A program made the translations under genes and the position numbers. From Pseudomonadota bacterium (GTDB lineage: Bacteria; Pseudomonadota; Gammaproteobacteria; Steroidobacterales; Steroidobacteraceae), in assembly GCA_021808195.1 (NCBI GenBank), contig JAKBCE010000014.1, positions 15,049-79,048 on the forward strand: DNA of 64,000 bases. The letters run 5' to 3'. The notes below the pieces were generated by a model. That model worked only from the letters and a program-made list of their open reading frames with translations. It had not been told where the DNA came from and ran no database searches. Shown here piece by piece: positions 1 through 10,865 of the stretch (positions are counted from its first letter, which is position 1; the number at the start of each line of letters is the position of its first letter).

Positions 1-398
1 GCGCTGCGCGCTTGCAGAGGCGGGTTCGCCAGTGGGTGAGCGCATTCAGCGTGCGGGTGCTCGGGGAGTTGAATGAGACGCAGCTCACCGGCGTGCTCGG
101 TGGCGCACTCGACAGCGGCGTGCACCTGGAGGTGCTCGGCTGCGAGAGTGCCGGTGGGGAGGGCACCAACCGCTGGTATGCGCTGCGCGCGCGCGGCGCA
201 AGCGGCAAGGATATCCGCCAGCTGTTCGAGCGCCAGGGCGCGCGCGTCAGCCGCGTGCTGCGCACTCAGCTCGGCGCGCTGCAGCTCGAGCGCGCGCTGC
301 CACGCGGGCATTTCCGCGCACTCGAGGCCGAGGAGCTCGAGGCGTTGCTCAATCCGCCGCCGCCCGAGCCGGCCACCGCCGCCTCACTGCGCGGCTGA
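1..398 (+). CDS. rluB: RsuA/RluB-family 23S rRNA pseudouridine synthase, C-terminal part
   Basis: The reading frame is open from the window edge, so the start lies upstream; 131 residues are visible. The segment with NRWYALRARGASGKDIRQLF, then VSRVLRTQLGALQLE and LPRGHFRALE, matches the C-terminal end of RluB/RsuA enzymes, where the equivalents are the basic NR(E/K)VRR helix and the final strand LPRG.W..L. Such enzymes isomerise one uridine in rRNA. The catalytic Asp and S4 domain would be upstream and cannot be seen. The last 15 bases overlap the 3' end of the convergent rmuC. RluB is favoured over RluE/RsuA only by overall similarity. Confidence 0.75.
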   Translation, partial: AARLQRRVRQWVSAFSVRVLGELNETQLTGVLGGALDSGVHLEVLGCESAGGEGTNRWYALRARGASGKDIRQLFERQGARVSRVLRTQLGALQLERALPRGHFRALEAEELEALLNPPPPEPATAASLRG

Positions 399-1664
399 GT
401 CCGGCGGCTCGGCAGGGGCGCCCGCTGCGCGCACCGGCTGCTCGACCGGCTCGAGACCCGCAAGGGGCGCTTCGGCCGGTACGCCGAGTTCGCTGAAGCG
501 CCTCGCCTGGGGCAACACCTGACGCTCGAGCGAACCGACCGCACCGTTGTAGGCCTCCACGGCCGCATCGAGCCGCTGCCCCATGCGCCTCAGATGCGCA
601 ACGAAGCTCCCGAGCCGTCGATGCAGCTCCTGTCCCAGCCCGCGGATGAGCGCGGCGTTCTCGGCCATCGCGCTCTGGCGCCAGCCGTAGGCCACGGTCT
701 TCAGCAGCGCCATCAGCGTCGAGGGCGTGGCGATGATGATGTTCTGGCGCAGCGCGGACTCGATCAGCTCAGGCCGCTCGGCCAGCGCGGCGGCGAGGAA
801 CTGATCCCCGGGTAGGAACAGCACGGCAAACTGTGGGCTCTGCGCAAACTGTGCCCAATACGCCTTGGCGGCGAGCTCACGGATGCGCGCCTCGAGCTGC
901 TGGGCGTGGCGGCGCAGCGCGCCCTGACGGGCCTCCTCGCTTTGTGCCTCGAGTGCCTCGATATAGGCATCGAGCGGGGTCTTTACGTCGATCACGAGGT
1001 CGCGCGCCTCGGGCATGTGGACCACCAAGTCCGGACGCAACGCGCCATCGGGACCCTCGATGTGCGCCTGCTCGGTGAAATCGCAGTGCTCGGTGAGCCC
1101 GGCGAGCTCCACCAGACGCCGCAGGGTGAGCTCGCCCCAGCGACCGCGCACTTCGGGACGGCGCAGCGCGGTCACCAGATTGCGCGTCTCGCGCTGCAAC
1201 TGGCTCTGCCCGCTCGCAAGGGACTCGATCTGGGTGCGCAGCGCCGCGTACGCCTCGCGCCGCTCGCGCTCGAGGGCGTGCGCCTGCTGTTCGGTTTGCA
1301 CCAGGGCTGCGCGCAGCGGCTCGACCAGCTGGGCGATGGCCGTTTCGCGCTCGCGCAGACCACTCTGCGCGAGCGCCTGCTCGCGTCCGAGCGTCTCGCG
1401 TGCCACGGTGAGAAACAGCTCGTTGTTGTTTTTCAGAGCCTGCGCGGCGAGCGCCGTGAAGCTCTCGCGCAGGCGCTGCTCGCTCAGCGCCGCGCCCGCC
1501 TCCCGCTCGGCGCTCGCGCGCCGCTCGGCCTCGAGTTCGGCCCGGGCACTGTTAAGTTCGGCGCGCAGCGCGCCGCTGCGCCGCAGCGCACCGATCTGGC
1601 CGAGCAGAAATCCGAGCAGCGCCCCGAGCGCGAGCGCCGCTACGGCAAGCACGTCGGTTGGCAT
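384..1664 (-). CDS. rmuC: DNA recombination protein RmuC
   Basis: A 426-residue protein. It has one N-terminal membrane helix (about residues 6-24), a long Ala/Glu/Arg-rich coiled coil (about 30-140), and the RmuC nuclease-like domain. That domain includes VIDVKTPLDAY and the strongly conserved stretch FLPGDQFLAAAL followed by NIIIATPSTLMALLKTVAYG. RmuC limits DNA inversions and is thought to act on branched DNA. The gene starts 7 nt after ubiG on the same strand, so the two are probably cotranscribed. Length is normal for the family. Confidence 0.93.
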   Translation of the reverse strand: MPTDVLAVAALALGALLGFLLGQIGALRRSGALRAELNSARAELEAERRASAEREAGAALSEQRLRESFTALAAQALKNNNELFLTVARETLGREQALAQSGLRERETAIAQLVEPLRAALVQTEQQAHALERERREAYAALRTQIESLASGQSQLQRETRNLVTALRRPEVRGRWGELTLRRLVELAGLTEHCDFTEQAHIEGPDGALRPDLVVHMPEARDLVIDVKTPLDAYIEALEAQSEEARQGALRRHAQQLEARIRELAAKAYWAQFAQSPQFAVLFLPGDQFLAAALAERPELIESALRQNIIIATPSTLMALLKTVAYGWRQSAMAENAALIRGLGQELHRRLGSFVAHLRRMGQRLDAAVEAYNGAVGSLERQVLPQARRFSELGVPAEAPLAGLEPVEQPVRAAGAPAEPPDSAAQ

Positions 1665-1671
1665 CTGCGCC

Positions 1672-2406
1672 TCAGGCGGCGCGCACGAACTGTGCGATGT
1701 AATTGACCGACGGATCGGTGCTCAGCCGCGCCCCGCCGAGCGGTCCGAGTGCGATACCGGCGATCGCACGCGGTTCGAGACCGGCGGCGCGTGCCCAGCG
1801 GGTCATCTCGCTCGGGCGGATGAACCGTTCGTACTCGTGCGTGCCGCGCGGTACCAGCGAGAGCAGGTACTCGGCCCCGACGATCGCCACCAGAAAGGAC
1901 TTCAAATTGCGGTTGAGCGTCGAGACGAACACCGAACCGCCCGGGCGTGCGAGGGCGGCAAGTGTCGCGAGCATCGAACACGGATCCGGTACGTGCTCGA
2001 GCATCTCCATGCAGGTGACAATGTCGAATGCACCCGGCTCCTGCGCGGCGAGCGTCTCGGCGGATGCGACCCGGTAATCGATGGCGAGGCCATGTGCGGC
2101 CGCGTGCAGCCGGGCGACCTCGATCATGCCGGCCGCCAAGTCGATGCCGGTGACCGTCGCCTGAGCACGCGCGAGCCCCTCGGACACCAGGCCGCCGCCG
2201 CAGCCGACATCGAGCGCCCGCGCACCGGCAGTGGCGGCACGCTCGGTGATAAATCGCATGCGCACAGGGTTGAGCTGGTGCAGCGGGCGGAACGGGCCGT
2301 GCTCGTCCCAAAAGCGCCCGGCGATCGCGTCGAACTTGCCGATCTCGCGCTGCTCGGCGTTTGGGGCGTGTGTCTGCGCGGCGTCGTGCTCGGTTGCGGT
2401 TGCCAT
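1672..2406 (-). CDS. ubiG: Ubiquinone biosynthesis O-methyltransferase UbiG
   Basis: 244 residues with the class I SAM-binding motif LDVGCGGGLVSEGLA and the UbiG signature region around FDIVTCMEMLEHVPDP. It performs both O-methylation steps of ubiquinone synthesis. The frame continues upstream into gyrA, but ATG at 2406 is chosen because AGGTG lies just before it and the protein then begins like other UbiG proteins; ATG at 2478 is the alternative. It is divergent from gyrA, an arrangement seen in many gammaproteobacteria. Confidence 0.93.
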   Translation of the reverse strand: MATATEHDAAQTHAPNAEQREIGKFDAIAGRFWDEHGPFRPLHQLNPVRMRFITERAATAGARALDVGCGGGLVSEGLARAQATVTGIDLAAGMIEVARLHAAAHGLAIDYRVASAETLAAQEPGAFDIVTCMEMLEHVPDPCSMLATLAALARPGGSVFVSTLNRNLKSFLVAIVGAEYLLSLVPRGTHEYERFIRPSEMTRWARAAGLEPRAIAGIALGPLGGARLSTDPSVNYIAQFVRAA

Positions 2407-2480
2407 AGTCACCTGCTCTGCGGGTCCGTCCCGCCTCACGGCCGGCGCCAACCGGCGGCAACAGCCATTATCGTTCATCT

Positions 2481-2500
2481 CGGCGCTGCGCGCAGCGCCG
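2481..2500. repeat. Perfect 20-bp palindrome in the ubiG-gyrA intergenic region
   Basis: CGGCGCTGCG is followed directly by its exact reverse complement CGCAGCGCCG. It sits just upstream of the presumed gyrA -10 element and upstream of ubiG. It could be a regulator site or a cruciform-prone element; no function is established here. Confidence 0.6.
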
Positions 2501-2513
2501 GATGCGCCCCCCG

Positions 2514-2522
2514 TGCTAACAT
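2514..2522 (+). promoter_or_regulatory. Candidate extended -10 promoter for gyrA
   Basis: TGCTAACAT fits an extended -10 (TGn followed by TAACAT) about 28 nt before the gyrA ATG. No convincing -35 is visible at the expected spacing; that interval is occupied by the 20-bp palindrome. Assignment is by pattern only. Confidence 0.35.
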
Positions 2523-2549
2523 TGGCGTTTTGGCAGGTTCCAAGGTCCG

Positions 2550-5144
<2,595 letters not shown>

Positions 5145-5260
5145 GGCGCCTCGGCGGGGCGTTGGCGTGCGCGAGCGCAAGGGCTTGCGAGGCGCCTGCA
5201 GGGCGAGGTGCGCCGTGCGCTGGCGGGGCTCGTAAAAGTTCTGAAGCCCGGCCGGGCAAT

Positions 5261-5269
5261 TGCTAGTAT
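5261..5269 (+). promoter_or_regulatory. Candidate extended -10 promoter for serC
   Basis: TGCTAGTAT lies about 43 nt before the serC start and fits an extended -10. Between gyrA and this site, GGCGCCTC (5145-5152) can pair with GAGGCGCC (5189-5196), forming a stem without a T-run. serC therefore may have its own promoter as well as readthrough from gyrA. Confidence 0.35.
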
Positions 5270-5311
5270 CCAAAGTTCCCTGGTTGCTCAATATTTGGCC
5301 GGAAGGGCACT

Positions 5312-6394
5312 GTGCGCGTGTTCAATTTCTCCGCGGGGCCCGCGGCGCTGCCGCGGCAAGTCCTGGAGCAGGCCGCTGCGGAACTGACCGATTGGGGCGG
5401 CTGCGGCATGTCGGTGATGGAAGTGAGCCATCGCGGCAAGGCGTTCACCGCACTCGCCGAGCAGATGGAGGCGCGACTGCGCGCGCTGCTGGGGATTCCG
5501 AACAGCTATCGGGTGCTGTTCCTGCAGGGCGGGGCCACCGGCCAATTCGCGGCCGTACCGCTGAACCTCGCCGCGCGCGGGGCGAGGGCCGATTACCTCA
5601 ATACCGGAGTCTGGTCGGGGAAGGCCATCGAGGAGGCCCGACGGCTCGGCCTCGAGGTCAATGTCGCGGCCGATGAGGCCGGCTCCGGCTACACCCGTGT
5701 GCCGGCCCCGCAGGCGCTGCGACTCGACCCGCGGGCCGCCTACGTGCACTACACGCCGAATGAGACCATCGGCGGGGTGGAGTTTCCCTACGTGCCCGAG
5801 ACCGGCGCCGTGCCGCTCGTGGCGGACATGTCCTCGACGATTCTTTCCCGTCCGATCGAGGTGAGCCGGTTCGGACTGATCTACGCCGGGGCGCAGAAGA
5901 ACATCGGTCCCTCGGGGCTGTGCGTCGTGATCGTGCACGAGTCATTGCTCGATCGCGCGCGCGCCGAGGTGCCGACCATTCTCGATTACGCCCGCATGGC
6001 CGCGCACGGCTCGATGCTCAACACTCCGCCGACTTTCTCCTGGTACATCGCGAACCTGGTGTTCGGTTGGCTCGAGGCGCAGGGCGGGCTCGCGACGATG
6101 GCCGCGCGCAACCGTGCCAAGGCCGAACTGCTCTACGGGGTGATCGATGCCTCGGGGCTGTACCGCAATCCGGTGGAGCGCACGTGCCGGTCCTGGATGA
6201 ACGTACCGTTCACCCTCGCGCGCCCGGAGTTGGCGGAGCGCTTTTTGAGCGAGGCGGCTGGCGAGGGTCTGACGCATCTGGAGGGCCATCGCTCGGTTGG
6301 CGGCTTGCGCGCCAGCCTCTACAACGCCGTGCCGCTCGAGGCGGTCACCGCTCTGGTTGCGTTTATGCGCGAGTTCGAGCGCCGGCATGGCTGA
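5312..6394 (+). CDS. serC: Phosphoserine aminotransferase SerC
   Basis: 360 residues, the normal length. This PLP enzyme converts 3-phosphohydroxypyruvate to phosphoserine and also serves pyridoxine synthesis. The N-terminus VFNFSAGPAALP is the family signature, and Lys196 in YAGAQKNIGPSG is the PLP lysine (equivalent to Lys198 in E. coli). The start is GTG; the family N-terminal motif begins at the third codon, so no other start is plausible. Its stop abuts serA, indicating a serine-biosynthesis pair within the gyrA-to-ihfB block. Confidence 0.96.
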   Translation: MRVFNFSAGPAALPRQVLEQAAAELTDWGGCGMSVMEVSHRGKAFTALAEQMEARLRALLGIPNSYRVLFLQGGATGQFAAVPLNLAARGARADYLNTGVWSGKAIEEARRLGLEVNVAADEAGSGYTRVPAPQALRLDPRAAYVHYTPNETIGGVEFPYVPETGAVPLVADMSSTILSRPIEVSRFGLIYAGAQKNIGPSGLCVVIVHESLLDRARAEVPTILDYARMAAHGSMLNTPPTFSWYIANLVFGWLEAQGGLATMAARNRAKAELLYGVIDASGLYRNPVERTCRSWMNVPFTLARPELAERFLSEAAGEGLTHLEGHRSVGGLRASLYNAVPLEAVTALVAFMREFERRHG

Positions 6395-7570
6395 GTGGCG
6401 ATGCGCTATCGGATCCTGACGCTCAACGAGATCAGTCCGCGCGGCCTGGAACGTCTGCCGCGAGAGCGCTACGAGGTGGGCGCGCACCTCGAGCAGCCGC
6501 ACGCGGTGCTGGTGCGTTCGGCCGACATGCACGGGGTTGTGCTGCCGGCCTCGGTGCGCGCGGTGGCGCGCGCTGGTGCGGCAGTCGAGAACATCCCGGT
6601 GGCCGAGCTCAGCCGCCGCGGGATCCCGGTCTTCAACGCCCCCGGCGCCAACGCCAATGCCGTGAAGGAACTGGTGCTCGCGAGCCTGTTCCTCGCCGCA
6701 CGCAACATCTGCCAGGCGTGGAACTTTGCCCGCGCTTTGCAGGGAGCGGACAGCGCCATCGAGGCGGCAGTACACGCCGGACGCGATGCGTTCGCCGGCT
6801 TCGAGCTCGCCGGACGTACCCTCGGGGTGGTCGGGCTCGGGGCAGTCGGGGTGGAGGTGGCCAATGCCGCCGAGGCGCTCGGCATGCGGGTGCTTGGCTA
6901 CGATCCGCAGATCACCGTGCAGCGCGCCTGGCAGTTGTCCTCCGGCGTCGAGCAGGCGCTCTCGCTCGATGATCTGTTCGCCCGCGCGGATCTGGTTACG
7001 GTGCACGTGCCGCTCAACGAGCAGACGCGCGGGCTGGTCGGGGAGTACCGGGTGCGGCTGCTGCAAAAGGGGGCGGTGTTGCTGAATTTCTCCCGCGCCG
7101 GCATCGTCGATGACGCGGCCGTCGTGGCTGCACTCGACGCGGGCTGGCTGCACGGCTATGTGTGCGACTTCCCGAGCAACCTGCTGAAGGAGCACGCCAG
7201 GGTGATCACGCTGCCGCATCTCGGGGAGCTCACCGGCGAGGCGGCCGACAACTGTGCGGTGATGGCTGCGGATCAGCTGCGCGACTTTCTGGAAAACGGC
7301 AACATCAGGAACTGCGTCAATCTTCCCGAGGCGCAGCTTGTGCGCTCCCCGGGCTGCACCCGCCTGGCGATCGCCAATCGCAACGTACCGAACATGGTCG
7401 GGCAGATCTGCACGCAATTGGCCGGCGCGGGTCTGAACATCGCGACACTGCTGAACGCATCGCGTGGCGAGTACGCATACACGCTGCTCGATGTGGACGG
7501 TACGCTCAAGCCGGAGCTGCTTGCGGCCGTGCGCGCCATCGGTGGTGTACTTTCCGCTCACCTCATCTGA
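6395..7570 (+). CDS. serA: D-3-phosphoglycerate dehydrogenase SerA with C-terminal ACT domain
   Basis: 391 residues (GTG at 6395, or ATG at 6401 two codons later). It catalyses the first step of serine synthesis, oxidising 3-phosphoglycerate. Visible elements are the NAD-binding VVGLGAVGVEVANAA (around residue 145), the catalytic-domain segment LLNFSRAGIVDD with its Arg, and LPHLGELTGEA with the catalytic His. An ACT domain for serine feedback occupies about residues 318-391. It begins immediately at the serC stop. SerA is not usually found inside this superoperon, where hisC or tyrA often sits instead. Confidence 0.94.
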   Translation: MAMRYRILTLNEISPRGLERLPRERYEVGAHLEQPHAVLVRSADMHGVVLPASVRAVARAGAAVENIPVAELSRRGIPVFNAPGANANAVKELVLASLFLAARNICQAWNFARALQGADSAIEAAVHAGRDAFAGFELAGRTLGVVGLGAVGVEVANAAEALGMRVLGYDPQITVQRAWQLSSGVEQALSLDDLFARADLVTVHVPLNEQTRGLVGEYRVRLLQKGAVLLNFSRAGIVDDAAVVAALDAGWLHGYVCDFPSNLLKEHARVITLPHLGELTGEAADNCAVMAADQLRDFLENGNIRNCVNLPEAQLVRSPGCTRLAIANRNVPNMVGQICTQLAGAGLNIATLLNASRGEYAYTLLDVDGTLKPELLAAVRAIGGVLSAHLI

Positions 7571-7587
7571 GACTGCTCAACACATCT

Positions 7588-8712
7588 ATGGCACGTAAAC
7601 CTCCCGCCCGCCGCCGCGCTGCGCCGTCCACCGAGACGCTCTCCGTCGTGCGCGAGCGGATCGACTCGGTCGATCAGCAGATCCAACGCCTGCTCAACGA
7701 GCGGGCGCAGCTTGCACAACGCGTGGGGCTCGCCAAGAGCCGCGATGGCGGTAGTGCGGAATTCTACCGGCCGGAGCGCGAGGCGCAGGTGCTGCGCGCG
7801 GTGCGCGAGCGCAACCGCGGTCCGTTGCGCGACGAGGAGGTCGTGCGCCTGTTCCGCGAGATCATGTCCGCGTGTCTGGCGCAGCAGGAGCCGCTGAAGG
7901 TGGCCTACCTCGGCCCCGAGGCGACCTTCAGCCAGACCGCCGTACTGACTCACTTCGGGCATTCGGTGCGCGCGCTACCCCTCGGTTCGATCGATGAGGT
8001 GTTTCACGAGGTGGAGTCCGCGGCTGCCGACTTCGGCGTGGTGCCGATCGAGAACTCCACCGAGGGCACGGTCAACCATACGCTCGATCGCTTCCTCTCC
8101 TCGCCGCTGAAGATCTGCGGTGAGGTGGAACTGCGTATCCACCACCATCTGATGGGCAACATGAATGCGCTCGGGCGCATCGTGCGCATCTGCTCGCACC
8201 CGCAGTCGCTCGCGCAGTGCCGGTTGTGGCTGCAGGAGCATCTGCCGGAGATCGAACTGATCCCCGTGGCGAGCAACGGCGAGGCGGCGCGCCGGGCGCG
8301 CGATGAGCGCGGTACGGCGGCGATCGCCGGGCAGACGGCCGCGGAGGTGTATGGACTGAAGGTGCTGGTGAGTCAGATCGAGGACCGTGCCGATAACACC
8401 ACGCGCTTTTTGGTGCTCGGCAGGAAGCTGCTCGCCCCGAGCGGCCAGGACCGCAGCACGCTGCTGGTGTCGGTCGGTCACACCGATGCCCCGGGGGCGT
8501 TGCATCGGCTGCTCGAGCCGCTCGCGCGCCACCGGGTGAGTATGACGCGCATCGAGTCGCGTCCTTCCCACCGGCGCAAATGGGACTATGTCTTCTTCAT
8601 CGACATCGAAGGGCACGCCGAGGAGCCGCACGTGGCGCGTGCGCTCGCCGCCCTGAAGCGCAGCGCATCGTTATTTCGCCTGCTGGGCTCTTATCCGCGG
8701 GCAGTTCTGTAG
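7588..8712 (+). CDS. pheA: Bifunctional chorismate mutase / prephenate dehydratase (P-protein)
   Basis: 374 residues. A chorismate mutase domain (about 15-100; IDSVDQQIQRLLNERAQLAQ) is followed by prephenate dehydratase (about 105-285; YLGPEATFSQTA, PIENSTEGTV, and the TRF motif in NTTRFLVLG). A C-terminal ACT domain binds phenylalanine (ESRPSHRRKWDYVFFID). It makes phenylpyruvate from chorismate. The frame extends upstream inside serA, but ATG at 7588 gives the expected N-terminus, with a Lys/Arg-rich leader of about 15 residues. It lies 17 nt after serA. Confidence 0.95.
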   Translation: MARKPPARRRAAPSTETLSVVRERIDSVDQQIQRLLNERAQLAQRVGLAKSRDGGSAEFYRPEREAQVLRAVRERNRGPLRDEEVVRLFREIMSACLAQQEPLKVAYLGPEATFSQTAVLTHFGHSVRALPLGSIDEVFHEVESAAADFGVVPIENSTEGTVNHTLDRFLSSPLKICGEVELRIHHHLMGNMNALGRIVRICSHPQSLAQCRLWLQEHLPEIELIPVASNGEAARRARDERGTAAIAGQTAAEVYGLKVLVSQIEDRADNTTRFLVLGRKLLAPSGQDRSTLLVSVGHTDAPGALHRLLEPLARHRVSMTRIESRPSHRRKWDYVFFIDIEGHAEEPHVARALAALKRSASLFRLLGSYPRAVL

Positions 8713-8722
8713 AGAGACGACC

Positions 8723-10042
8723 ATGAATTCGGCTGACATTCGACCGCGATTCCGAGTGGCCCCGGGCGGCAGCATCGGCGGGGAGTTGACCGTCCCGGGA
8801 GACAAATCCATCTCCCACCGCGCGCTGATGCTCGGCGGCATCGCGGCAGGGCAGACGCAGATCAGCGGCTTTCTCGAGGGGGCCGATTGCCTCTCGACGT
8901 TGCGCGCCCTGCAGGGGCTCGGCGTGCGCATCGAGCGGCCCGCGCCCGAGCGGGTCGTGGTGCACGGGGCAGGCGCCGGGGTGCTCGTCGGCTCGAGCGC
9001 CCCGCTCGATATGGGCAATGCCGGCACGGCGATGCGGCTGTTCATGGGATTGCTCGCCCCGCAGCCGTTTGATTCGGTGCTGATCGGGGATGAGTCACTG
9101 ATGCGCCGGCCGATGGAGCGGGTGGCCGGCCCGCTGCGTCAGATGGGGGCGCGGATCGAGACGCGCGAGGGGCGTCCGCCGGTGCACGTGCGTGGCACGC
9201 CGAGTCTGCACGGCATCGATTTTCGCATGCCCGTGGCGAGCGCCCAGGTCAAATCGGCGGTGCTGCTCGCTGCACTCGGGGCGAGCGGACGCACTCGGGT
9301 CAGCGAGCCGGCGCCGACCCGCGATCACACCGAGCGGATGCTGGGCGCGTTCGGTGTCGAGCTGCACCGGGAGGGCGCGAGCGTTTCGCTCGCGGGCGGA
9401 CAGTCGCTGCGCGGCGCGCAGGTGCAGGTGCCGGCGGATTTCTCCTCCGCGGCGTTTTTCATCGTCGCCGCCCTGATTGGCGCCGAGGACCGCCTGCTGC
9501 TGCGCAACGTGGGCGTCAACCCGACGCGCACCGGGCTGCTCGAGATGCTCAAACGCATGGGCGCTGATATCCGGCTGCATCCGTGTGGGGGCGCGGCCGC
9601 CGAGCCCACGGCCGATATCGAAGTGCGCCGCAGCCCTCTGCGCGGCATTCACGTGCCCCGCGAGCTGGTGCCGCTCGCGATCGATGAGTTCCCGATCTTC
9701 TTCGTCGCCGCGGCGCTCGCTGCAGGCGAGACGACGGTGCGGGGCGCCGAGGAGTTGCGGGTCAAGGAGACCGACCGTCTGGCGGCGATGTCCGCGGGCC
9801 TGAGCGTGCTCGGCGTGGAGAATCACCTGCTCGATGACGGACTGTGGATTCGCGGCGGCAGCGGCTTCGGCGGCGGCACGATCGACAGCCACGGCGATCA
9901 TCGCATTGCCATGGCCTTTGCCATCGCGGCACTGGCGGCCCGCGCGCCGATCGAGATACTCGACGTCGCCAACGTGGCGACCTCGTTCCCGGGCTTTACG
10001 GCGCTGGCGCGCACGGCGGGCTTGGCGATCGAGGCGCTGTGA
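8723..10042 (+). CDS. aroA: 3-phosphoshikimate 1-carboxyvinyltransferase (EPSP synthase)
   Basis: 439 residues, the normal length. It adds enolpyruvate to shikimate-3-phosphate. Seen are the PGDKSISHRALM motif near the N-terminus, GNAGTAMRLFMGLLAP, and RVKETDRLAAM near residue 350. The pattern around GNAGTAMR is the ordinary bacterial one. It lies 10 nt after pheA and its stop overlaps the cmk start, placing it in one transcript of aromatic and nucleotide genes. Confidence 0.96.
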   Translation: MNSADIRPRFRVAPGGSIGGELTVPGDKSISHRALMLGGIAAGQTQISGFLEGADCLSTLRALQGLGVRIERPAPERVVVHGAGAGVLVGSSAPLDMGNAGTAMRLFMGLLAPQPFDSVLIGDESLMRRPMERVAGPLRQMGARIETREGRPPVHVRGTPSLHGIDFRMPVASAQVKSAVLLAALGASGRTRVSEPAPTRDHTERMLGAFGVELHREGASVSLAGGQSLRGAQVQVPADFSSAAFFIVAALIGAEDRLLLRNVGVNPTRTGLLEMLKRMGADIRLHPCGGAAAEPTADIEVRRSPLRGIHVPRELVPLAIDEFPIFFVAAALAAGETTVRGAEELRVKETDRLAAMSAGLSVLGVENHLLDDGLWIRGGSGFGGGTIDSHGDHRIAMAFAIAALAARAPIEILDVANVATSFPGFTALARTAGLAIEAL

Positions 10043-10725
10043 GCGGCTCGAGCGCCCCCGTCATCGCAATTGATGGACCGAGCGGCTCGGGCAAAGGGAC
10101 GATCAGCCGTGCGGTGGCGCGCCTCGCCGGGTGGCATCTGCTCGACAGTGGCGCGCTCTACCGGCTGGTGGCCCTCGCCGGCCTGGAACGTAATCTGGAG
10201 CGTGACGATATCGAGGGGCATGCCCGTCTGGCGGTGGCGATGGATGTGCGCTTTGGCACCGAGCAGGAGGCCGAGCGCGTGCTGCTCGAGGGACGGGACG
10301 TGACGGCGGCGATCCGTAGTGAGGAAATGGGGCAGGGCGCCTCCCGGGTGGCGGCTTGGCCTCCCGTGCGCAGCGCGCTGCTTGCGCGCCAGAGAGCCTT
10401 TGCCCAGCCTCCGGGGCTGGTGGCGGACGGGCGGGACATGGGCACGGTGGTCTTTCCGCGCGCGGACTTGAAGATCTTTCTTACCGCCAGTCCCGAGGAG
10501 CGCGCCCGGCGGCGGTATAACCAGTTGAAAGAAAAGGGTTCCGGTGCTAGCCTCTCCGCCCTTTCGCGCGAGATTGCCGAGCGTGACGCGCGGGACTCGA
10601 GCCGGGCAGTGGCCCCGCTCGTGCCAGCCGCGGACGCAACGCTGATTGATTCAACGGACCTCGGGATCGAGGCGGTGATTGAACGCGTGATCGAGTTGGG
10701 CCGGCGCCGGGCATTGTGGGCGTAA
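10039..10725 (+). CDS. cmk: Cytidylate kinase
   Basis: 228 residues. It phosphorylates CMP and dCMP. The Walker A loop GPSGSGKG is close to the N-terminus, followed by LDSGALYR and the DGRDMGTVVFP motif around residue 130. The GTG start overlaps the aroA stop in a GTGA arrangement, giving tight translational coupling. The longer upstream frame lies inside aroA and is not used. aroA-cmk-rpsA is a conserved gammaproteobacterial order. Confidence 0.95.
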   Translation: MSGSSAPVIAIDGPSGSGKGTISRAVARLAGWHLLDSGALYRLVALAGLERNLERDDIEGHARLAVAMDVRFGTEQEAERVLLEGRDVTAAIRSEEMGQGASRVAAWPPVRSALLARQRAFAQPPGLVADGRDMGTVVFPRADLKIFLTASPEERARRRYNQLKEKGSGASLSALSREIAERDARDSSRAVAPLVPAADATLIDSTDLGIEAVIERVIELGRRRALWA

Positions 10726-10865
10726 AGCGGTCCTGCCGAAGAGGTTTTCCAAGTGGGTGTGCGTCAGGGAAGCGCATGCCGTGTTTCGCATCTGCCTGGG
10801 CCTGAGGGACGAATTGGGCACCAGTAAACTGAGCACGGACCTCAATGGGCCGTGCGAGTGAAGGT

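Noticed and set aside
5942..7561. Minus-strand open frame opposite serC and serA
   Set aside because: Antisense shadow across two certain genes; no protein-like motif.
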